This document shows positions 1-5,057 of a stretch of DNA of 5,057 bases, one piece after another (positions within the stretch are counted from its first letter, which is position 1; every line of letters begins with the position of its first letter). The notes beneath the pieces were generated by a model that worked only from the letters and a program-made list of their open reading frames with translations, was not told where the DNA came from and did no database searches. Source of the DNA: an uncultured Porphyromonadaceae bacterium. GTDB lineage: Bacteria; Bacteroidota; Bacteroidia; Bacteroidales; Barnesiellaceae_A. The stretch spans positions 1 to 5,057 of the forward strand of contig UQMR01000109.1 in NCBI GenBank assembly GCA_900542255.1, read 5' to 3'. The translations under genes and the position numbers were made by a program.

Positions 1-871
1 TAATTTCAGCGAAGGACGCGACTTGGAAAAAATAGACAAAATCGTCTCTCCCTTCCGCGCCAAAGAGGGCGTAAAACTGCTCGATTACAGTAACGACACC
101 GACCACAACCGGCTGGTAGTAACCGTCGTAGGTGACCCCGATGCTCTGAAAGAGGCTGTAATAGAAGCAATAGGAATTGCCGTAGAGCTCATCGACCTCA
201 ACAAGCACCAGGGGCAACACCCGCGTATGGGCGCTGTCGACGTCGTTCCGTTTATCCCCATCAAAGGATGCTCGATGGACGATGCCATCGCCCTCTCGAA
301 AGAGGTGGGCAGCCGCGTTGCCGAACTCTATAACCTGCCGGTCTTCCTGTATGAGAAGTCAGCCTCGGCACCTCACCGCGAGAACCTCGCCGCCATACGC
401 AAAGGCGAATTTGAAGGGATGGCCGAGAAGATACACCAACCCGAATGGCATCCCGACTTCGGCCCCACCGAACGGCACCCCACTGCCGGCACCGTTGCCA
501 TAGGCGCCCGCATGCCGCTGGTAGCATACAACATCAACCTCAACACGCCGAGCCTCGAAATTGCACACGGCATTGCCAAGAAGATACGCTTCATAGGCGG
601 CGGCTTGCGCTACTGCAAAGCTATGGGTGTGGAACTGAAAGAGCGCGGCATCACACAAGTGAGCATCAACATGACCGATTACTCCAAGACGGCTCTCTAC
701 CAAGCCTTTGAAATGGTACGCTACGAAGCACGACGCTATGGCGTAAGCATCGTGGGCAGCGAAATCATAGGACTGGTGCCCATGGAAGCCCTCATAGACA
801 CGGCCTCTTACTATCTGGGGCTCGAAGGCTTCTCCATGCAACAGGTTTTGGAAGCCCGCATAATGGAATAA
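1..871 (+). CDS. ftcD: Glutamate formimidoyltransferase (5' end outside window)
   Basis: This enzyme transfers the formimino group of N-formimino-L-glutamate to tetrahydrofolate, releasing glutamate; it is a cytosolic step of histidine degradation. The frame is open to the left edge and reads NFSEGRDLEK from position 2, matching the conserved PNFSEGR near the N-terminus of formiminotransferases. The TTG at 23-25 is therefore an internal Leu codon, and roughly nine residues are missing. The N-terminal subdomain carries HQGQHPRMGAVDVVPFIPI; the His of HPRMG (codon 218-220) aligns with catalytic His82 of the mammalian enzyme. EWHPDFGP, the stretch around VAYNINLNTP, and GSEIIGLVPMEALID in the C-terminal subdomain also fit the family. 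The chain ends at about 298 residues, so it is the monofunctional form without a fused cyclodeaminase; fchA supplies that activity. It is followed by hutI on the same strand after 79 nt. The function is secure; only the start is unseen. Confidence 0.96.
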   Translation, partial: NFSEGRDLEKIDKIVSPFRAKEGVKLLDYSNDTDHNRLVVTVVGDPDALKEAVIEAIGIAVELIDLNKHQGQHPRMGAVDVVPFIPIKGCSMDDAIALSKEVGSRVAELYNLPVFLYEKSASAPHRENLAAIRKGEFEGMAEKIHQPEWHPDFGPTERHPTAGTVAIGARMPLVAYNINLNTPSLEIAHGIAKKIRFIGGGLRYCKAMGVELKERGITQVSINMTDYSKTALYQAFEMVRYEARRYGVSIVGSEIIGLVPMEALIDTASYYLGLEGFSMQQVLEARIME

Positions 872-878
872 CCCGCAA

Positions 879-930
879 GTTCTGCGCAGGCGGGATACCG
901 CTGCATGAGTGGAGCCCGCCCGCGCAGAGC
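879..930 (+). other. Long GC-rich stem-loop between ftcD and hutI
   Basis: Two 16-nt arms (879-894 and 915-930) pair over their full length, with one G-U pair and one A-C mismatch. The 20-nt loop can form a further five-pair stem (898-902 with 908-912, one G-U). The structure starts 7 nt after the ftcD stop and ends 20 nt before the hutI ATG. No T-run follows (the next bases are CATAACCCGAC), so it does not look like a standard intrinsic terminator. It may instead protect or process the mRNA, cause partial attenuation, or be a dispersed REP-like repeat. The pairing is read directly from the sequence; the role is inferred. Confidence 0.6.
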
Positions 931-942
931 CATAACCCGACT

Positions 943-958
943 ATGAGCCAATGAGCAA
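943..958 (+). repeat. Tandem 8-nt duplication at the hutI start
   Basis: ATGAGCCA (943-950) is followed directly by ATGAGCAA (951-958), an imperfect tandem repeat that places two ATGs 8 nt apart. The first ATG opens only ATG-AGC-CAA-TGA (Met-Ser-Gln), and its TGA overlaps the second ATG, which starts hutI. The second ATG is the only usable hutI start here, because its frame reaches a TAA at 933-935 just upstream. The mini-frame may couple translation or may simply be a slippage relic. Confidence 0.4.
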
Positions 959-2192
959 CCTTGTTATTACCAATGCCCGCATCGTCACGCCGATAGGGAA
1001 ACGCGCCCTCAAAGGCAGCGAAATGAACCGTCTGCAAATCATCGAGCAAGGCACGATAGAGATTACAGATGGCATAATAACCTACGTAGGGGAAAACAGG
1101 CCCGAGCTGCCTGCCGGATATGCCATCATAGACGCCGGCGGGAAAGTAGTGCTGCCCGGCTTTATCGACTCGCACACCCACCTTGTCTTCGGAGGTTACC
1201 GCCCCGAAGAGTTTATGTGGCGAATGCGGGGCGACAGCTACATGAGCATCATGGAGCGCGGCGGTGGCATCGTCAATACAATGCGCGCCACGCGGGAAGC
1301 CTCGCCCGAGGAGCTGAAACGCAAGGCCGAATGGTATATCGACGTAATGAGCCGCATGGGCGTCACCACCGTAGAGGGCAAAAGCGGATATGGACTCGAC
1401 AGAGAGACGGAGCTGAAACAGCTCGACGTAATGCGCCAAATCAACGCCGACCCGGACCGCAAAGTAGACATCGCAACAACTTTCCTGGGAGCACATGCCC
1501 TGCCGCCCGAATATAGCGGACGGAGCGACGAATACATAGAATTTATTATCGACGAGATGCTGCCGTTGGTCAAGGAGCAGAAGCTGGCCGAGAACTGCGA
1601 CATCTTCTGCGAAAAAGGGGTCTTCACGGTAGCACAGTCGCGACGGCTGCTTACGGCGGCACAAGCAATGGGCTTCGGAGCCAAGATACATGCCGACGAG
1701 ATAGTCTCGTTTGGCGGTGCAGAGCTGGCCGGCGAGATAAAGGCATTGAGTGCCGACCACCTGCTACACGCCTCGGACGAAGGCATACGCGCCATGCGCG
1801 ACAACGATGTCGTTGCAACGCTGTTGCCTCTGACGGCCTTCACACTGCGTGAGCCGTACGCTCGCGGCAGGGAGATGATAGACGCCGGTTGCGCCGTTGC
1901 ATTGGCCACCGACCTCAACCCCGGCAGCTGTTGCTCGGGGAGCATTCCTCTTACATTTGCCCTGGCCTGCATATATATGCACCTCACGGTCGAGGAGGCC
2001 ATCACGGCCATGACCCTCAACGGAGCCGCCGCCATAGGTCGCGCACATTGCACGGGCAGCATCGAGACGGGGAAAGCCGGCGACATTGTCATGCTCGACA
2101 GCGACACGCACTATGTGCTACCCTACTATACCGGCATGAACTCCGTAAAGATGACCATAAAAGCCGGCAAGATAGTATCTGCCCAGAATTGA
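951..2192 (+). CDS. hutI: Imidazolonepropionase
   Basis: HutI hydrolyses 4-imidazolone-5-propionate to N-formimino-L-glutamate, the third step of histidine degradation and the source of the FtcD substrate. It is a cytosolic metal-dependent enzyme of the amidohydrolase superfamily. The 413 residues match the usual family length. A small N-terminal beta region (about 1-65) is followed by the barrel, which begins at LPGFIDSHTHLVFGG. Metal ligands are visible as His75 and His77 (HTH), His247 (KIHADE) and Asp321 (ATDLNPGSC), the pattern known from Bacillus HutI. Other conserved sites include Arg84 (GYRPEEF), the KSGYGLD stretch near 144-150, His182 (GAHALP), Glu250 and His270 (SADHL). The C-terminus (about 365-413) returns to the beta region with GKAGDIVMLD. 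The ATG at 951 is the first start after an in-frame TAA at 933, with no Shine-Dalgarno sequence. It lies between the two halves of the formimino-handling pathway, ftcD and fchA. The gene looks intact. Confidence 0.97.
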   Translation: MSNLVITNARIVTPIGKRALKGSEMNRLQIIEQGTIEITDGIITYVGENRPELPAGYAIIDAGGKVVLPGFIDSHTHLVFGGYRPEEFMWRMRGDSYMSIMERGGGIVNTMRATREASPEELKRKAEWYIDVMSRMGVTTVEGKSGYGLDRETELKQLDVMRQINADPDRKVDIATTFLGAHALPPEYSGRSDEYIEFIIDEMLPLVKEQKLAENCDIFCEKGVFTVAQSRRLLTAAQAMGFGAKIHADEIVSFGGAELAGEIKALSADHLLHASDEGIRAMRDNDVVATLLPLTAFTLREPYARGREMIDAGCAVALATDLNPGSCCSGSIPLTFALACIYMHLTVEEAITAMTLNGAAAIGRAHCTGSIETGKAGDIVMLDSDTHYVLPYYTGMNSVKMTIKAGKIVSAQN

Positions 2193-2246
2193 CAGTTACT
2201 GTATATTGCAGCCATAAAAAACAACAACACCTTAAAGATTTATACG

Positions 2247-2879
2247 ATGAAACTTGTAGAGCTTACAATAAACGACTTTTTAGATAAAACCGCCAGTAAC
2301 GAACCCGTTCCCGGCGGAGGAAGCATATCGGCTTTGAGCGCAGCCATCGCCACCGCTCTCGGCACCATGGTGACCCGCCTTACCATAGGCCGCAAGAAAT
2401 ATGCCGAGAAAGAAGAGGGCATGAAAGAGGCTGCCACCCGTTTAGAGCAATGGCAAAAACGGTTTATGGAGCTTATCGACCTCGACTCGGAAGCCTATGA
2501 CCGCGTTTTTGCTGCCTTCAAATTGCCCAAAGAAAGCGACGAAGAGAAAGCCCGTCGCGCACAAGTCATAGAAGAGGCTACCAAACATGCCGCCGAGATA
2601 CCTATGGAAGTGGCCCGCACCGCACTCGCCTGTATGCCCACACTGCAATATATAGGACAAGAAGGCAACAGCAACGCCATTACAGACAGCTGTGTAGCCA
2701 TAATGTGTGCCCGCACTGCCATACGTGGCGCACTACTCAACGTACGCATCAACCTGGCATCGCTGCACGACGAAGAGTACGTGGCACGCATGAAGGAAGA
2801 GGCCATAGAGATTGAGGCACAAGCCCTCGTACTCGAAAACGACTTATTAACCTACGGAGAGGAGAACTACGGATTATGA
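2247..2879 (+). CDS. fchA: Formimidotetrahydrofolate cyclodeaminase
   Basis: This enzyme converts 5-formimino-tetrahydrofolate to 5,10-methenyl-tetrahydrofolate and ammonia, completing the step that FtcD begins. The 210-residue protein is one cyclodeaminase domain, equivalent to the C-terminal half of the bifunctional mammalian FTCD. PVPGGGS at 20-26 is the hallmark glycine-rich folate-site motif. LIDLDSEAYDRV (77-88) matches the conserved Asp-rich helix, and GNSNAITDSCVA (140-151) and GALLNVRINL (161-170) match the domain's later helices. The protein is largely helical with no signal peptide or membrane segment. The start follows an A-rich 54-nt spacer without a Shine-Dalgarno sequence, as is common in Bacteroidota. 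The 3' end overlaps hutH by four bases (ATGA). The frame is the same as that of hutI. Members of this family occur in both histidine degradation and purine fermentation; the neighbours point to histidine. Confidence 0.95.
   Translation: MKLVELTINDFLDKTASNEPVPGGGSISALSAAIATALGTMVTRLTIGRKKYAEKEEGMKEAATRLEQWQKRFMELIDLDSEAYDRVFAAFKLPKESDEEKARRAQVIEEATKHAAEIPMEVARTALACMPTLQYIGQEGNSNAITDSCVAIMCARTAIRGALLNVRINLASLHDEEYVARMKEEAIEIEAQALVLENDLLTYGEENYGL
2856..2864 (+). promoter_or_regulatory. Possible ribosome binding site for hutH inside fchA
   Basis: GGAGAGGAG lies 11 nt before the hutH ATG, inside the last codons of fchA. It is the only purine-rich Shine-Dalgarno-like stretch before any start in the window. 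It also encodes Gly-Glu-Glu of FchA, so it may be coincidental. The spacing is slightly long, and the ATGA overlap alone could couple translation. Confidence 0.3.
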
Positions 2880-4375
2880 AAGACAACGTATATCAAATCG
2901 GTTCGGGCGAGCTCACCTTCGACATAATAGAAGATATCTTAGAGCATCATCGCCACCTGGAACTTTCGGACAACGCCATTGCCAAAATAGAGAAGTGCCG
3001 CCAATACTTAGACCGCAAGACCGAAGAGTCGGACGTTCCGCTATATGGTATTACCACAGGCTTCGGCTCGTTGTGCAACCGCAACATCTCGCCCGACGAG
3101 CTGAACAAACTGCAAGAGAACCTCGTGAAAAGCCATGCTTGCAGCGTGGGCATCGAGGTAGACAAGGAGATCGTGCGGCTCATGCTCCTGCTCAAAGCCC
3201 ACGCGCTCTCTATGGGTCACAGCGGCGTACAGGTTGTCACGGTGCAACGCATACTCGACTTCTTCAACAACGACATTCTCCCCGTGGTGTATGACCGCGG
3301 CTCACTGGGAGCCTCGGGCGACCTTGCCCCGCTGGCCAACCTCTTCCTGCCGCTCATAGGCGAGGGCGAAGTCAACTACAACGGCCAGCGCCGCGCTGCC
3401 GGCGAAGTTCTGCAAGAGCTGGGATGGCAACCCGTGAAACTACAAAGCAAAGAGGGGCTTGCATTGCTGAACGGCACGCAGTTTATGAGCTCCAACGGTG
3501 TATATGCCATCATACGCGCCCGCCACATCATGAAGGGTGCCGACATGATAGGCGCACTGGCTCTCGATGCCTTCGACGGCCGCATCGACCCCTTTGAAGA
3601 CAACATACAACAGATACGTCCACACCTCGGGCAGATAGAGACGGGCGCTGCATTCCGCCGCATTCTCGAAGGCAGCGAGCTGACAGCCCGTCCCAAAAAG
3701 CAGGTACAAGACCCCTACTCGTTCCGCTGCATACCCCAGGTACACGGAGCCATCAAGGATGCCATCCGCTACGTAAGCGGCGTACTGCTCACCGAAATAA
3801 ACTCCGTAACCGACAATCCCACCATCTTCCCCGACGAAGACCGCATCATCTCGGGCGGCAACTTCCACGGCGAACCGCTGGCTCTGGTCTATGACTATCT
3901 CGCCGTAGCCCTTGCCGAGCTGGGCAACATATCGGAGCGGCGCATTGCACAACTCATCTTGGGACTGCGCGGGCTGCCAGAATTTTTGGTGGCCGAGCCG
4001 GGTCTCAACTCCGGCTTCATGATACCCCAATATGCCGCCGCCGCTATGGTAAGCCAAAACAAGATGTACTGCTTTGCCGCATCGAGCGACTCCATCGTGT
4101 CGAGCAATGGACAAGAAGACCACGTGAGCATGGGAGCCAACGCAGCCACAAAACTACACAAGATACTGGACAATCTCGAAAATATCCTTGCCATAGAGCT
4201 GATGAACGCCTCGCAAGCGCTCGACTTCCGCCGCCCGCTCCGGTCGTCGCCTCTGATAGAGCAATTCATGGCAGCATACCGCAGCGAAGTTCCTTTTGTA
4301 AAAGACGACATCATCATGTACAAGATGATACAAAAGAGTGTCGACTTCTTGCGCCGATACCGTTTCGACTATTGA
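2876..4375 (+). CDS. hutH: Histidine ammonia-lyase (histidase)
   Basis: HutH removes ammonia from L-histidine to give trans-urocanate, the first step of the pathway, in the cytosol as a homotetramer in known members. The 499 residues are normal for the family. The Ala146-Ser147-Gly148 triad in GSLGASGDLAPLA (codons 3311-3319) would cyclise to the MIO electrophilic cofactor. Residues matching the Pseudomonas putida active site are all present: Tyr57 (LYGITTGFG), His87 (VKSHACS), Asn199 (LLNGTQ), Tyr281 and Arg284 (QDPYSFRCIPQVHG), Phe330 (GGNFHGEP) and Glu414 (GQEDHVSMG). His87 and Glu414 favour histidase over phenylalanine or tyrosine ammonia-lyase. The ATG overlaps the fchA stop as ATGA, which implies translational coupling. 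It is the last gene of the run; a strong terminator begins about 30 nt after its stop. Placing the first enzyme last is unusual for proteobacterial hut operons but I believe common in Bacteroidota. Confidence 0.97.
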   Translation: MKDNVYQIGSGELTFDIIEDILEHHRHLELSDNAIAKIEKCRQYLDRKTEESDVPLYGITTGFGSLCNRNISPDELNKLQENLVKSHACSVGIEVDKEIVRLMLLLKAHALSMGHSGVQVVTVQRILDFFNNDILPVVYDRGSLGASGDLAPLANLFLPLIGEGEVNYNGQRRAAGEVLQELGWQPVKLQSKEGLALLNGTQFMSSNGVYAIIRARHIMKGADMIGALALDAFDGRIDPFEDNIQQIRPHLGQIETGAAFRRILEGSELTARPKKQVQDPYSFRCIPQVHGAIKDAIRYVSGVLLTEINSVTDNPTIFPDEDRIISGGNFHGEPLALVYDYLAVALAELGNISERRIAQLILGLRGLPEFLVAEPGLNSGFMIPQYAAAAMVSQNKMYCFAASSDSIVSSNGQEDHVSMGANAATKLHKILDNLENILAIELMNASQALDFRRPLRSSPLIEQFMAAYRSEVPFVKDDIIMYKMIQKSVDFLRRYRFDY

Positions 4376-4404
4376 TTACGATAACACCCTGATTTTTTCA
4401 TAGC

Positions 4405-4445
4405 AACGGGCTGTCGCAAAATCGTATTGCGACAGCCCGTTTTTC
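4405..4445 (+). terminator. Intrinsic terminator after hutH
   Basis: A perfect 14-bp inverted repeat (4406-4419 with 4427-4440) encloses a 7-nt loop and can gain one more A-T pair at 4405/4441. The right arm runs directly into TTTTTCTCTTT on the plus strand. This is a textbook Rho-independent terminator ending the hut transcript. On the minus strand no T-run follows the stem, so it should act mainly in the plus direction. Confidence 0.92.
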
Positions 4446-4463
4446 TCTTTCACCATTACAGCG

Positions 4464-4503
4464 ACGGAGAGTGTCTTGCCGCAAACGACAAGACACTCTC
4501 CGT
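4464..4503. terminator. Second perfect hairpin between convergent genes
   Basis: A perfect 15-bp inverted repeat (4464-4478 with 4489-4503) encloses a 10-nt loop. It lies 29 nt past the stop of the minus-strand peptidase gene and 23 nt beyond the hutH terminator. The location suggests that it ends the minus-strand transcript, but no clear T-run follows on that strand (CGCTGTAATGG). On the plus strand a mildly T-rich stretch follows (TATCTTCTATACCTT), so it may be a back-up or bidirectional terminator. The hairpin is certain; its direction is not. Confidence 0.7.
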
Positions 4504-4532
4504 TATCTTCTATACCTTATAAGAGGCCGCTA

Positions 4533-5057
4533 TCACTTACCTACGACGGCTTCGAGCTCATCTACCGTAATAGGAATTTTCTTGTCGCCTCCTACGCGGC
4601 GGCAGCCATCGGCCGTGATGATAATATCGTCCTCGATACGGATACCGCCAAAGTCGTAATACGAAGCCAGCAGGTCGTAGTTGAGGAAATCCTTGCAACG
4701 CCCTTCGGCCTTCCACTGCTCTATAAGCGCAGGTATAAAATACAAGCCGGGCTCGTCGCTCATAACGACGCCGGGACGCAACTGCCATGCCTTGCGACAC
4801 GTACAGCAGGCAATAGCGGCAGCCCGGTCGGCAACGCGCGAGAAGGGGAAATTATATACATCGCCGCGCTCTCCTATCGACTCGCAATCATGCACGTCGA
4901 GCCCCATGCCGTGCCCCAGCCCATGCGGCATAAGCACATCCATAGCGCCTGCTGCCACAGCCTCGCGAGGGTCACCTTTGACAATACCCAAGTCGGCCAA
5001 TCCACAGGCCATCGTATAAAGAGCCTCGTTGTGCAAATCCTGATAACGCATAGGACG
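4533..5057 (-). CDS. M24B metallopeptidase, probable Xaa-Pro aminopeptidase (C-terminal part)
   Basis: The frame is open through the right edge (Arg-Pro precede the Met at 5049-5051), so this is the C-terminal 174 residues of a longer protein; relatives of this type in Bacteroidota are around 460 residues. M24B enzymes remove the N-terminal residue from X-Pro peptides using a pita-bread fold with two metal ions. Three of the five expected metal ligands are visible: the second His of HGLGHGMGLDVHD (codon 4911-4913), Glu of SDEPGLYFIPALI (4752-4754) and Glu of FGGIRIEDDIII (4632-4634). The His of VHD is also present. The two Asp ligands and the N-terminal creatinase-like domain would lie beyond the window. 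No signal peptide can be judged. It is convergent with hutH and probably unrelated to histidine use, apart from general peptide scavenging. Aminopeptidase P (pepP) is likelier than prolidase (pepQ), but the missing part would decide. CCTC (codons 4797-4808) is an unusual cysteine cluster. Confidence 0.9.
   Translation of the reverse strand, partial: RPMRYQDLHNEALYTMACGLADLGIVKGDPREAVAAGAMDVLMPHGLGHGMGLDVHDCESIGERGDVYNFPFSRVADRAAAIACCTCRKAWQLRPGVVMSDEPGLYFIPALIEQWKAEGRCKDFLNYDLLASYYDFGGIRIEDDIIITADGCRRVGGDKKIPITVDELEAVVGK

Noticed and set aside
792..1760. Minus-strand open frame of 322 codons across the end of ftcD and hutI
   Set aside because: It lies opposite well-recognised genes, shows no family-like motifs, has a low-complexity composition typical of antisense of GC-rich coding sequence, and spans a hairpin spacer. 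A second antisense frame (1238-2107) over hutI is open as well, which points to codon bias.
2192..2202. Short palindrome ACAGT-T-ACTGT at the hutI stop as a possible operator
   Set aside because: Five-base arms overlapping a stop codon are easily due to chance, and no promoter-like boxes lie nearby.
3440..4123. Minus-strand open frame of 227 codons opposite hutH
   Set aside because: It is entirely inside hutH, whose sense frame carries every active-site residue. No recognisable protein features are present.
4471..4659. Plus-strand open frame starting in the second hairpin
   Set aside because: It starts inside a hairpin and runs antisense to the conserved end of the M24B peptidase. Its composition is Ser/Pro/Arg-rich and not protein-like.
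4681..5019. Plus-strand open frame of 112 codons
   Set aside because: It is opposite the metal-binding motifs of the peptidase gene and has no recognisable family features.
1..5057. A novel defence, mobile or otherwise undescribed system
   Set aside because: All five genes belong to well-known metabolic or peptidase families with intact visible motifs. I found no integrase, transposase, toxin, nuclease, repeat array or unassigned gene, and no spacer exceeds 160 nt.

Overview
The window is a chromosomal metabolic region, very probably from a Bacteroidales bacterium (Bacteroidota) of moderately high GC content. I infer this from four things: the gene content and order of the histidine-utilisation cluster, the protein sequence style, the near absence of Shine-Dalgarno sequences before the starts, and the strong intergenic hairpins. 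I cannot name the genus.

Positions 1-4375 hold four consecutive plus-strand genes of histidine catabolism: ftcD (glutamate formimidoyltransferase, 5' end cut off by the window edge), hutI (imidazolonepropionase), fchA (formimidotetrahydrofolate cyclodeaminase) and hutH (histidine ammonia-lyase). HutH turns histidine into urocanate. Urocanate hydratase (HutU) is not in the window and probably lies upstream. HutI opens the imidazolone ring to give N-formimino-L-glutamate. FtcD moves the formimino group to tetrahydrofolate and releases glutamate. FchA then deaminates formimino-THF to methenyl-THF and ammonia. The route therefore feeds histidine nitrogen into glutamate and ammonia, and histidine carbon into the folate one-carbon pool. 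No hutG or hutF is seen.

The spacers differ. ftcD-hutI is 79 nt with a long GC-rich stem-loop, hutI-fchA is 54 nt and A-rich, and fchA-hutH overlap by 4 nt (ATGA). The 157-nt spacer after hutH (4376-4532) carries two perfect hairpins: a clear intrinsic terminator for hutH, and a second one lying between it and the convergent minus-strand gene. That gene (4533 to beyond 5057) is the C-terminal part of an M24B metallopeptidase, probably an Xaa-Pro aminopeptidase.

I saw no tRNA, rRNA, CRISPR array, insertion sequence or phage-like gene, and no convincing sign of an undescribed system. The points worth a second look are small: the ftcD-hutI stem-loop, a duplicated start region before hutI, the shared frame of hutI and fchA, and the paired terminator hairpins.
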